Made by a program: the position numbers and the translations under genes | Assembly (NCBI GenBank): GCA_025060675.1 | Contig: JANXBI010000040.1 | Span: 1-40,395, forward strand | Direction: 5' to 3' | Length of the DNA: 40,395 nt | Origin: Candidatus Caldatribacterium sp. | Lineage (GTDB): Bacteria; Atribacterota; Atribacteria; Atribacterales; Caldatribacteriaceae | The notes under the pieces: model-generated | Database searches by the model: none | What the model was told of the DNA's origin: nothing | The model's input: only the letters and a program-made list of their open reading frames with translations | Part shown: positions 22,762 through 31,000 of the stretch, in pieces | Layout: each line of letters opens with the position of its first letter | Position numbering within the stretch: position 1 is the stretch's first letter

Positions 22762-22927
22762 TCCAGGACCTCATGAGCAGGGAGAGAATGGCTACAGCCC
22801 CTCCAGCAAAAATAGTCCAAAAAAGAAAGCTTCCGCTGAAGCGGGCCACTTCCGAAAGGAAAACGAATGGCACAAGGTAGGCGAGGACGAGAAGAACGAC
22901 AAAAACCACGAAAGCGATTTTTTCCAT
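22754..22927 (-). CDS. small membrane protein, probable partner of the symporter
   Basis: A 57-residue protein with two hydrophobic segments (IAFVVFVVLLVLAYLVPFVFL and FLFWTIFAGGAVAILSLLM) and a short basic tail. ATG 22927 has GGAGG six bases upstream, and a good promoter lies just before. Small two-helix proteins such as YhdT commonly precede SSS-type permeases (for example panF), and the eight-base overlap with the symporter start suggests they work together. I cannot assign it to a named family with certainty. Confidence 0.8.
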   Translation of the reverse strand: MEKIAFVVFVVLLVLAYLVPFVFLSEVARFSGSFLFWTIFAGGAVAILSLLMRSWNG

Positions 22928-22948
22928 AGCTTTCCTCCATTTTGCTAC

Positions 22949-22977
22949 AATATAGCAGACATTTTGTGCAGAGTCAA
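22949..22977 (-). promoter_or_regulatory. promoter of the small membrane protein/symporter operon
   Basis: On the minus strand TTGACT (22972-22977), a 17-base spacer and TATATT (22949-22954), 22 bases before the ATG. A plus-strand TACAAT at 22946-22951 overlaps this -10 and could start the hydrolase transcript, though its -35 is weak. Confidence 0.7.
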
Positions 22978-22990
22978 AGGGGAGATGACG

Positions 22991-23509
22991 ATGCGGCGGG
23001 CCTTCCTTGTCATCGACATGTTGAACGATTTCGTCCATCCCAGTGGAGTACTTTTCGTAGGGAAACAGGTGGAAGGGGTTATTGCAACAATCCGTGAGCT
23101 TCTCAGGGAGCGAAGACAGAGAGGAGACTTAATCATTTACGTGTGTGATACGCATCGGGAAAGCGACGCAGAGTTTCGACTCTTCCCTCCTCACTGTGTT
23201 GCTGGTACCTGGGGAGCACAAGTTATCGATGAGCTTGCACCGGAGAAAAGCGATGTCCTCCTTCCTAAAACCAAGTTCAGCGCCTTCTGTGGTACTCCTC
23301 TTGACCTCATCCTAAGAGAAGAAGGGATTTCCTCGCTTGAACTCGTTGGGGTGTGCACTAATATCTGCGTTCTCTACACTTGCGCCTGGGCTAGGATGCT
23401 TCACTATGAAGTGGCAGTGTTCAGAGATGGGGTGACTTCCTTTGATCTTGAAGCCCACAGGTGGGCCTTGTACGAGATGGAGAGAACCCTTAAGGCGGAG
23501 GTCCGGTGA
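22991..23509 (+). CDS. isochorismatase-family cysteine hydrolase, nicotinamidase-like
   Basis: A 172-residue amidohydrolase of the isochorismatase fold. The catalytic triad is visible: Asp9 in AFLVIDMLNDF, Lys in LPKTKFSAFCGT, and Cys near residue 122 in VGVCTNICVLYT. CDTH..SDAEF and FPPHCVAGTWGAQV resemble the metal-binding region and the strand after it in nicotinamidases (PncA), which make nicotinic acid for NAD salvage. Another small-amide hydrolase is possible. ATG 22991 was chosen because GGGGAG lies six bases upstream, with an earlier ATG touching that site. It is divergent from the symporter operon and directly followed by ftcD (stop and start abut). Confidence 0.88.
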   Translation: MRRAFLVIDMLNDFVHPSGVLFVGKQVEGVIATIRELLRERRQRGDLIIYVCDTHRESDAEFRLFPPHCVAGTWGAQVIDELAPEKSDVLLPKTKFSAFCGTPLDLILREEGISSLELVGVCTNICVLYTCAWARMLHYEVAVFRDGVTSFDLEAHRWALYEMERTLKAEVR

Positions 23510-24409
23510 ATGCGTGAGGTCATTCAATCCGCGGTGAATGTGAGTACATCCTCTGCAGAGATTATCAGAGAGATGGTGGAACGTCTTCGTTCTCTTCAAT
23601 ACCTCAAGGTAGCAGATTTTTCCTCCGACCCCGACCACAATCGTTCGGTTATTACTCTCCTCGGGTGTCGAGATGCCTTGAAAAAAGCGGTATGCACCAT
23701 TTTTGAAGTTGCCGAGAAATACCTCGATATCCGTCTCCACAAGGGTGAACATCCACGTATCGGCGCCGTTGACGTCGTTCCTTTTACACCCTGGAGGGGA
23801 GTAACCTTGGAGGACTGTAAAACCCTTGCGTGGCAAGTGGGGGAGGAGATCGCTCAACGCTTCCAGGTACCAGTGTACTTTTACGGTGAAGCAGCAAGAA
23901 GACCGGAGCGTCGTGACCTTTCTGTCGTGCGTCGGGGGGGATATGAGGCCCTGAAGGAAGAGATTGCTACTCTTCCTGAACGCCATCCCGACGTTGGTCC
24001 TCCTGTGGTTCACCCTACGCTTGGGGCTACTGCGGTGGGTGCTCGACAAGTCCTCGTAGCTTTTAATGTGAACTTGAGGACAACCGATGTGGGAGTAGCC
24101 AAAAGCATCGCTACGCGAGTACGTGAAGGTTTTCGAGCGGCAAAAGCCATAGGTGTCCGTCTTCAAACGAGAAACATGGTTCAGGTTTCGGTCAACGTTC
24201 TCGACTTTCGTAGGAACACTCTTCTTGAGATTTTTGAATTCGTGAAACTCGAAGCCCGGCGTTTTGGTGTTGAGGTTGCGGGGGCAGAAATTGTCGGTCT
24301 TGTACCTTTGGAAGCATTGGTTGACCTTGCAGGAAACGTGCTTGGCATTCCGGATTTGCGAATGGAGCAAGTTGTGGAATACCATTTGAGCCATTTTGAC
24401 TTTTTTTGA
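23510..24409 (+). CDS. ftcD: glutamate formiminotransferase (FTCD N-terminal type, stand-alone)
   Basis: Transfers the formimino group between formiminoglutamate and tetrahydrofolate, in histidine breakdown or folate one-carbon supply. The 299-residue protein matches the two formiminotransferase subdomains: VNVSTSSAEIIREMVERL, SDPDHNRSVITLLG, KGEHPRIGAVDVVPFTP with the catalytic-region His, RRPERRDLSVVRRGGYEAL, PPVVHPTLGATAVGAR, LVAFNVNL, QVSVNVLDF and EIVGLVPLEALVDLA. The cyclodeaminase domain of the animal enzyme is absent, as is usual in bacteria. No hut gene or FchA is nearby. ATG 23510 follows the hydrolase stop, with GGAGGT seven bases upstream. Confidence 0.94.
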   Translation: MREVIQSAVNVSTSSAEIIREMVERLRSLQYLKVADFSSDPDHNRSVITLLGCRDALKKAVCTIFEVAEKYLDIRLHKGEHPRIGAVDVVPFTPWRGVTLEDCKTLAWQVGEEIAQRFQVPVYFYGEAARRPERRDLSVVRRGGYEALKEEIATLPERHPDVGPPVVHPTLGATAVGARQVLVAFNVNLRTTDVGVAKSIATRVREGFRAAKAIGVRLQTRNMVQVSVNVLDFRRNTLLEIFEFVKLEARRFGVEVAGAEIVGLVPLEALVDLAGNVLGIPDLRMEQVVEYHLSHFDFF

Positions 24410-24418
24410 CCAAACCCC

Positions 24419-24447
24419 TTGACAGTTTGACCTTACCTGATTATAAT
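24419..24447 (+). promoter_or_regulatory. consensus promoter of the hsp20 gene
   Basis: TTGACA (24419-24424), a 17-base spacer and TATAAT (24442-24447), both perfect. Two TTTGACC copies (24405-24411 and 24426-24432), 21 bases apart, flank and enter the -35 region and might be a repressor site. I see no CIRCE element. Confidence 0.85.
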
Positions 24448-24484
24448 GAGGGGCGAAAATCAACTTCGAAAGGAGGGAAACAAG

Positions 24485-24970
24485 ATGGTGCGGAGAGGAG
24501 TTCCTGCTCGGAGAGAAGAACGACGGGTGAGTCCAATTCGGCGGTTGTGGGATCTCTTTGACCTTCGGAGTGACCTTGATGAAATCTTTGACGAACTCAT
24601 GGAAGCACCTTTCTTCACTGCCCCATCGTGGTTTGGCAACTTCCCAGCTGTAGACGTAGCTGAAACCGAAAACGACGTGATCGTCAAAGCAGAGCTTCCT
24701 GGCGTTGACCCGAAAAACCTTGAGGTACATGTCACCGAGGATTCGCTGGATATCAAAGGTGAAATCAGAGACGAGTGGGAGGAGACGGGTGTTGGGTACT
24801 GTCGTAGAGAGCGGTATTGCGGTGCTTTTGAACGGACCATCACACTTCCGGCAAAGGTCAAACAGGATGAGGTCAAAGCTCAGTACAAAGATGGTATTCT
24901 AACCATCACTCTTCCTAAGGTTGAGCCAAGCAAGCCTAAAGCTCGAAAGGTAGAGATTGAAGTGGCGTGA
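24485..24970 (+). CDS. small heat-shock protein, Hsp20/alpha-crystallin family
   Basis: ATP-independent chaperone that holds unfolding proteins. The 161-residue protein has a basic N-terminal arm (VRRGVPARREERRVSPIRRL), an acidic helix (LFDLRSDLDEIFDELM), and an alpha-crystallin domain from about residue 50: FPAVDVAETENDVIVKAELPGVDPKNLEVHVTEDSLDIKGE, ending with the hallmark AQYKDGILTITLPK. The C-terminal extension has a VEIEVA tail instead of a clear IxI motif. ATG 24485 has AAAGGAGGG upstream; the open frame extends 13 codons further, but those overlap the promoter region. It has its own consensus promoter and terminator and so is transcribed alone. Confidence 0.96.
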   Translation: MVRRGVPARREERRVSPIRRLWDLFDLRSDLDEIFDELMEAPFFTAPSWFGNFPAVDVAETENDVIVKAELPGVDPKNLEVHVTEDSLDIKGEIRDEWEETGVGYCRRERYCGAFERTITLPAKVKQDEVKAQYKDGILTITLPKVEPSKPKARKVEIEVA

Positions 24971-24981
24971 GGTGAGCCAAG

Positions 24982-25019
24982 AAAAGGCCCTGGGCCACGG
25001 CCCAGGGCCTTTTCTTTTT
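24982..25019 (+). terminator. intrinsic terminator after hsp20
   Basis: A 15-bp G+C-rich stem (24982-24996 with 24999-25013) that ends in TTTTCTTTTT. It lies 12 bases after the hsp20 stop. Confidence 0.92.
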
Positions 25020-25051
25020 GGGCGAGAGTGTGTACAATTACCTGTAGGAAT

Positions 25052-25129
25052 CGGGGCGTAGCGCAGCCTGGTTAGCGCACACGGTTCGGGACCGTGGTGT
25101 CGGCCGTTCAAATCGGCTCGCCCCGACCA
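25052..25129 (+). tRNA. tRNA-Pro (anticodon CGG), CCA encoded
   Basis: A 78-base cloverleaf: acceptor CGGGGCG/CGCCCCG, D stem GCGC/GCGC with loop AGCCTGGTTA, anticodon stem CACGG/CCGTG with loop TTCGGGA (anticodon CGG, reads CCG), T stem GGCCG/CGGCT with loop TTCAAAT, A73 and encoded CCA at 25127-25129. C1 and A73 fit bacterial tRNA-Pro. A TACAAT box lies at 25033-25038. The plsC start is 19 bases downstream with no terminator between, so the two may share a transcript. Confidence 0.96.
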
Positions 25130-25147
25130 GCTTTTTCAGGTGGAGTA

Positions 25148-25732
25148 ATGATTTACTACCTTTGTAAGTATCTGGCTCTCTTTTTGTTAAAGGTGTTTTG
25201 TTTCTTTCAAGTTCGTGGAAGAGAATATTTTCCTCGCCGAGGCCCTTGTTTCCTCATTTCCAATCACTCAAGTTACCTTGATCCGGTGGTTTTAGGGTGC
25301 GCGGCTCCGCGTCGCGTGTACTTTGTGGCAAAGGAAGAGTTGTTTCGGAATCCAGTGGTAGCCTTCCTTCTACGACAACTTGGAGCTTTCCCTCTGCGTA
25401 GGGGAGAGATCGACAAGGAAGCAGTGCGAACCATTTTTCGGCTTCTCCGCGAGGGGAAAGTCGTCTGTTTCTTCCCCGAGGGAACTCGCAATGATGGTAC
25501 CATAAAGCCCTTTCGGAAGGGGGCGCTAAAACTCCTTCTAAAGAGCAACGTTCCTGTTGTGGTAGCAAGCATTAGGGGAACGTACGAGAGTTTCCCACGC
25601 TGCCGCAAGTTTCCCCGTCCCTTCCCTATAAAAGTTGTGTTCTCTTCGCCTTTCATACCAAACAGTTGCTCTCTGGAGGTCCTTGAAGATGAGATTCGTC
25701 GGCGAATGGAAGTGGCCCTTCATGCTTCGTAA
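25148..25732 (+). CDS. plsC: 1-acyl-sn-glycerol-3-phosphate acyltransferase (PlsC family)
   Basis: Membrane-associated enzyme of phospholipid synthesis that acylates lysophosphatidate. The 194-residue protein has a hydrophobic N-terminal segment (LALFLLKVFCFFQV), the catalytic NHSSYLDPVVLG (HX4D), the FVAKEELFRNP substrate block, and FFPEGTRNDGTIKPFRKGAL (EGTR block), followed by VPVVVASIRGTYE. All four acyltransferase blocks are present. ATG 25148, with AGGTGG four bases upstream, starts the protein; the frame extends upstream into the tRNA gene. Its last 44 bases overlap the next gene. Confidence 0.94.
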   Translation: MIYYLCKYLALFLLKVFCFFQVRGREYFPRRGPCFLISNHSSYLDPVVLGCAAPRRVYFVAKEELFRNPVVAFLLRQLGAFPLRRGEIDKEAVRTIFRLLREGKVVCFFPEGTRNDGTIKPFRKGALKLLLKSNVPVVVASIRGTYESFPRCRKFPRPFPIKVVFSSPFIPNSCSLEVLEDEIRRRMEVALHAS

Positions 25733-27074
25733 GCTGCTCTTCTTAGGTTTCTGTCTTGGATTCCCTTTTTACCTCTCCTTACCCATTTTTGCTCTCGTGT
25801 ACAGCGTTGATATGGTCATTGACAAGGTGGGGGGTGAAACGTCTCTTTTGGATTACCCGGTGGGAATTGCTCTGGATGAGGTGCAAGGAAGAGTCTTTGT
25901 CAGTGACTGGGGTGGCAATAGGATTCTCGTATTTGGGAAAGACGGGCAGCTGCTCCGAAAGATTCCAGGCTTGAAGAACCCCGCTGGCATTGCAGTCGAT
26001 CACAAGCGCAAACGACTTCTTGTGGCAGAACAGAAGGCGAATCGGGTAGTTATTTTTGACCTTGATACGTTGACCTTGCAGGGAAGCCTTAAAGTACGGA
26101 AGAAACCCCTTTCTGAGCCACGAGGCATCTGGGTTGCGGAAGATGGGACGGTATATGTTGCTGATACAGGACAATCGAGAATTGTAGTCTTTGGGGAGAA
26201 TGGGGAGGAGATGTTCTCTTTTGGCCGGGAAGGTATGGGTGACGATGAGTTCTATCATCCAAGGGGTGTGGCTCTTGATCCTTCCGGTAACCTTTGGGTT
26301 GTGGATACTTTGCACCATTGCGTCAAGGTCTTCGATGGGCATGGTCGATACCTCTTCCGCTTTGGCGATGGTTTGAACCAGCCCAAATACGTTACTTTCT
26401 TTGGAAACTTTGCTTTCCTCTCTGATTACCGGAACCACCGTGTCTTGGTATATGACCTTGCTGGAAAGCTCCAGGGGTCGATTGGAGAAGAGGAACAACT
26501 TTTTTCCTTCCCCGAAGGCCTCTTTATTGACGGAATGGGAAAACTTTGGGTTGCCGATGCGGGGAATAACCGAATTGTTCGCATCGACCTTGGGTACCTT
26601 GTTCGCCCTGTGGAGTATCTGAAGGTGCTTCTTGCTGAGGGAAGGATGCAAGAGTTCTCGAGGGTTTTTGAACACCTTTCTCCCGAGGTGAAGAAGAATC
26701 CTGAAGTTGGCTGCCTCCTTTTTGAGTTCTATCGGAAAAAGGGAGACCTTGAAGCATCCATTTCCCAGGCAGAAGAGCTTTTCCTCTCCGATGAAAAAGG
26801 ACGAAGTGAATGGAAAAGAGTGCTTGGGAAGCTCTACGCTGAAAAGGGGTACAAGCTTTTCGAAGAGGGATCTGCAGAAGGTGCGCGAGACTTTTTCCTC
26901 AGGTCGTTCCAGTACGGTCGTTTTGCCTCTATCTTTCCGTATCTCTTTGTGAGCCTACTTCATGGGGGCGGCGAGTACGTATGGATCCTGGTGCTTCTTG
27001 TGCTCTTTGGAGTTCTCCTCCTTGTGTACGTGCGTTTGCGTGCTGAGCAGGAAAGGAGGTGGCGCCGATGGTGA
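25689..27074 (+). CDS. NHL-repeat (six-bladed propeller) protein with helical repeats and C-terminal membrane anchor, function unknown
   Basis: A 461-residue exported protein. It starts with an N-terminal hydrophobic segment (LLFLGFCLGFPFYLSLPIFALVYS), then NHL-type blades of about 45 residues marked by repeats such as YPVGIALDE..GRVFVSDWGGNRILVF, NPAGIAVDHKRKRLLVAEQKANRVVIF, EPRGIWVAEDGTVYVADTGQSRIVVF, HPRGVALDPSGNLWVVDTLHHCVKVF and FPEGLFIDGMGKLWVADAGNNRIVRI. Residues from about 310 on are helical and TPR-like (FYRKKGDLEASISQAEELFL). A strong membrane helix (YVWILVLLVLFGVLLLVYVRL) and a basic tail end it. ATG 25689 has GGAGGT eight bases upstream, inside plsC. It overlaps amrB. The propeller is probably outside the cytoplasm; ligand unknown. 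Confidence 0.85.
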   Translation: MRFVGEWKWPFMLRKLLFLGFCLGFPFYLSLPIFALVYSVDMVIDKVGGETSLLDYPVGIALDEVQGRVFVSDWGGNRILVFGKDGQLLRKIPGLKNPAGIAVDHKRKRLLVAEQKANRVVIFDLDTLTLQGSLKVRKKPLSEPRGIWVAEDGTVYVADTGQSRIVVFGENGEEMFSFGREGMGDDEFYHPRGVALDPSGNLWVVDTLHHCVKVFDGHGRYLFRFGDGLNQPKYVTFFGNFAFLSDYRNHRVLVYDLAGKLQGSIGEEEQLFSFPEGLFIDGMGKLWVADAGNNRIVRIDLGYLVRPVEYLKVLLAEGRMQEFSRVFEHLSPEVKKNPEVGCLLFEFYRKKGDLEASISQAEELFLSDEKGRSEWKRVLGKLYAEKGYKLFEEGSAEGARDFFLRSFQYGRFASIFPYLFVSLLHGGGEYVWILVLLVLFGVLLLVYVRLRAEQERRWRRW

Positions 27075-27901
27075 GAAGGGAGGCAGTGGCAGGGTACTTC
27101 TACCCCAGTGAGGCAGGAGAACTCCGTTCACTCCTTGGGCATTTCAGGGAGATTGTGGCTTGCATGGCGTACCCGGATACTAAGGACGTGAGCGGGGTTG
27201 TGAGTCCACACGCAGGGTATACCTATTCGGGAGTTACTGCTGCGTGTGCCCATTACTTGCTCTCTCTCCTTCCTCCGGCAGAGACCATTGTACTCCTTGG
27301 TCCAAACCATCGAGGGGTGGGAGAACGGGTAGCTTTAAGTGGTGTGGAAAATTGGCGAACTCCTTTGGGTTCTATTCCTGTGGATACTGAGTCGCGAGAG
27401 TTCCTTCTTTCTTACGCCCAGATCTTCTCTGTCGATGACCGTGCCCATCAATTTGAGCACTCTATTGAAGTGCAACTTCCCTTTCTTCAGTATTTCCTTC
27501 CCTACTCTTTCTCCATACTTCCCGTTTCCCTTCTTTCCCAGGACCTTGTCACCTCGAAGATTATCGGGGAAGCGCTTTTTGCCCTTGCACAAAAGAAGCG
27601 TATCCTCCTTGTAGCGAGTAGCGACTTCTCTCACTATGAGCAGGAGAAGATAGCGCGGTCTAAGGATACAGGTGTGATTGAGCGTATCTGTGCGCTTGAT
27701 GTCGAGGGGTTCTTTCGCTTTATCCGAGAAGAGCGCGTAAGCGTTTGTGGTCCAGGAGGTATCGCAGCGCTTATGGTGTACCATGCCAAACGTGGAGGGA
27801 AAAAGGCCGAGCTTCTTAACTATACGACAAGTGGAGAAGTAACTGGTGAGAAACATCAAGTTGTTGGGTATGCTGCAATCTCCTTTCCCCTTTCAGAATA
27901 A
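27068..27901 (+). CDS. amrB: MEMO1-family protein (AmmeMemoRadiSam system protein B)
   Basis: A 277-residue member of the MEMO family, whose fold resembles class III dioxygenases; in many bacteria and archaea it occurs with an AMMECR1 protein and a radical-SAM enzyme, activity unsettled. Visible motifs are REAVAGYFYPSEAGEL, VSPHAGYTYSG (family His), ETIVLLGPNHRG, DDRAHQFEHSIEVQLPFLQY with two further conserved histidines, LLVASSDFSHYE, and the final GYAAISF. ATG 27068 was chosen because AAAGGAGG lies eight bases upstream; a GTG at 27059 touches that site. AmrA and the radical-SAM partner are not in the window. It overlaps the NHL gene by seven bases. Confidence 0.92.
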   Translation: MVRREAVAGYFYPSEAGELRSLLGHFREIVACMAYPDTKDVSGVVSPHAGYTYSGVTAACAHYLLSLLPPAETIVLLGPNHRGVGERVALSGVENWRTPLGSIPVDTESREFLLSYAQIFSVDDRAHQFEHSIEVQLPFLQYFLPYSFSILPVSLLSQDLVTSKIIGEALFALAQKKRILLVASSDFSHYEQEKIARSKDTGVIERICALDVEGFFRFIREERVSVCGPGGIAALMVYHAKRGGKKAELLNYTTSGEVTGEKHQVVGYAAISFPLSE

Positions 27902-27914
27902 GTTCTTCTTCCTC

Positions 27915-27943
27915 TTGACATGTGAGGGAAAATCTCCTACAAT
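27915..27943 (+). promoter_or_regulatory. promoter of the rpoB-rpoC operon
   Basis: TTGACA (27915-27920), a 17-base spacer and TACAAT (27938-27943), starting 14 bases after amrB. The leader of roughly 80 bases carries a wobble-containing 8-bp hairpin around 27947-27972. Confidence 0.8.
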
Positions 27944-28029
27944 GACCAATTGTCGGTTTTAACGGTTGGTTTTCTCTGCGTTTTGGAATGACGTATCCTA
28001 ATTGAAATCCCCCGAAGGTGGTGTGATCA

Positions 28030-31000
28030 GTGGGCGTTGGTTATATCAAACGGCAAAGTTTTGCCAAAATCCCCCCGTGTGCCGAGCTTCCAGACTTTAT
28101 AGAGGTTCAGAAGAAGTCTTTTGAATGGTTTCTCCAGAAAGACGTACCACCTGACAAGCGAAAGCGTCAAGGATTGCAAGAAGTCTTCCTTGAAATCTTC
28201 CCCATACAGGATTTCACAGGGAAGTTTGTTCTTGAATTCTTAGGCTATCGCCTTGAAGAGCCCCCCTTGACGGTTCGGGAAGCAAAGGAGAAGGGTAGAA
28301 CATACGCAGCGCCCCTTTACGTTCGTGTTCGTCTCATTGATCAACACACGAACGAAATTAAAGAACAGGATGTATATATGGGAGACCTTCCTCTTATGAC
28401 GGAGAAAGGAACGTTTGTGGTCAATGGAGCCGAAAGAGTCGTGGTCACGCAGCTTGTCCGCTCCCCAGGCATCTTCTTTTCCCGAGAGGTGACTCCAACG
28501 GGAAGAATTGAATATGGCTTTAAAATCATTCCCAATCGGGGGGCGTGGCTTGAATTTGGTATTGATCCTGGAGACGTTATTTTTGTAAGGGTTGACAAGC
28601 GAAGGAAAATCAATGCCTGTACTCTTGTACGGGCTTTTGGGTATAGCTCTAACGAGGAAATCCTTGCGCTTTTTGATTACCATCCCTATATTCGGAAGAC
28701 CCTGGAACGGGATCCATCTACAACAACGAAAGAGGCCATCGTAGAAATTTTCCGACGCCTTCGCCCGAGTGAACCACCTACTGAGGAGAACACTCGGGAT
28801 TTTGTCAAGTACCTCTTTTTCAATCCACGTCATTACGATCTTGGAGAGGTTGGTCGGTATAAAATCAACAATAAGCTGAGATTTGAAGAGCGCATTGTTC
28901 GAGTCGAAGAACTTGTTGCTGCTGAGGATCTTGTTCTTGATCTCCAAGAGAGGCGGTGTCTTAGAAATCTTGAAGCTCTTGGTGAGCACCCTGATCCTGG
29001 ACGGTACAGGGTTATCCTTCGTGCTGGGGATCGCATCAGCCGAAAAATGGCCCAGGAGATTGAGCGACTGAACGAGGAGTATCCTATCGAGTACGTCACT
29101 GTCTTCAACAGTGAGAGTCTCCCTGTTAAGGTGTATATTGAGACGAATGACACCCTTGAGGTTCTTTCAGATGACCTTGAAGGTCGTGTGTTGAGCAAGG
29201 ATGTTCTCGATCCAGAAACTGGACGAGTCCTTCTTCCTAAAGGGACTGTTTTGACTTTCGAAACGATTCGAGACCTTCGCGAGTTGGGTGTTACAAAGGT
29301 TCGGGTTGAAAAAGGGCGTACCCTTGCCCCTGAAGATGTGGTAGGAGGCATTCGGTACCTCCTCAATCTTATCGATGGCATTGGGTACGGTGACGACATT
29401 GACCACTTGGGGAACCGTCGAGCTCGCCTTGTGGGAGAGCTCCTGCAGAATCAGTTCCGCACTGGTCTTCTTCGAGTGGAGAAAGTAATTCGCGAGCGGA
29501 TGACAATCCAGCCTGATACTGAGTCCCCAACGCCTCAAAGCCTTATTAATGTTCGTCCAGTTATAGCTGCTTTGCGGGAGTTCCTTGGAAGTAGCCCGCT
29601 TTCGCAGTTTATGGATCAGGTCAATCCACTTTCTGAACTTACCCACAAGAGGCGTCTTAGCGCCCTTGGTCCTGGAGGTTTGAGTCGGGAGCGAGCTGGA
29701 TTTGAGGTGCGCGACGTCCATTACACACACTATGGACGAATGTGCCCAATTGAGACACCGGAAGGACCGAATATCGGTCTCATTACCTCTTTGTGTATCT
29801 ACGCGCGGGTTAACGAATACGGTTTTATTGAAACACCGTACCGTAAGGTTGTCGACGGAAAAGTTACCAATGAGATAGTGTATTTGACCGCCGATGAAGA
29901 AGATCGGTACCATGTTGCCCCTGCGGACACGAAAGTCGATGATAACGGTTACATCGTTTCCGATCCTGTGGTTGTTCGATTCCGTGGAAAAATCGTTGAA
30001 GTTCCAAGGGATCGGGTGGACTTCATGGATGTCTCGCCGCAACAGATTCTTAGTGCATCGGCATCGCTTATTCCCTTCTTGGAACATAACGATGCAAACC
30101 GAGCTCTTATGGGGGCAAACATGCAGCGACAAGCAGTGCCTCTTCTCGTTTCCCAGCCACCATATATCGGTACGGGCATTGAATACAAGGTGGCGCAGGA
30201 TTCCGGAGCTACTGTTACCGCTCGGAGAGCTGGGCGGGTTGTCTACGCTGATTCGCTTCGTATCGAAATTGAAGCAGAGGATGGTACAAGAGATGTGTAC
30301 TATCTCGATAAGTTCCAGCGCTCAAACCAAAGTACCTGCATGAACCACAAGCCTATAGTGCGTAAGGGGGACTATGTTGAAGCAAACCAGATTATTGCTG
30401 ATGGTCCCTGCACCTCTATGGGTGAAATAGCCCTAGGGCGGAACGTGCTTGTTGCGTTTATGCCCTGGGAGGGAGAGAATTTTGAGGATGCGATAGTCAT
30501 CAGCGAGCGCCTTGTTAAGGAAGATATCTTTACTTCTATCCACATCGAGGAGTATGAGGTTGAGGCGAGAGATACAAAGCTTGGACCGGAGGAAATCACG
30601 AGGGATATTCCAAACCTTGGTGAGGAAGCGCTTCGTAATCTCGATGAGGATGGTATTATTCGTATTGGTGCCGATGTGAAACCTGGAGATATTTTGGTAG
30701 GGAAGGTTACTCCCAAAGGTGAGACTGAACTTACCCCGGAAGAGAAACTTCTCAGGGCGATTTTTGGAGAAAAAGCACGAGAAGTCCGCGATACGTCACT
30801 ACGGATGCCCCATGGAGAGTATGGTAAGGTCATCGATGTGAAGGTCTTCTCTCGGGAAAACGGTGATGAACTTGCTCCTGGAGTCAATAAGCTCGTCAAA
30901 GTATACGTGGCACAGAAGCGGAAAATTACTGTTGGAGATAAGATGGCTGGGCGTCACGGAAACAAAGGGGTGATAGCTCGTATCCTTCCAGAAGAAGACA

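Noticed and set aside
23312..24730. A 472-codon open frame on the minus strand opposite ftcD and hsp20
   Set aside because: It is antisense to two clear family proteins, has no ribosome-binding site and a composition unlike the neighbours; a codon-bias shadow.
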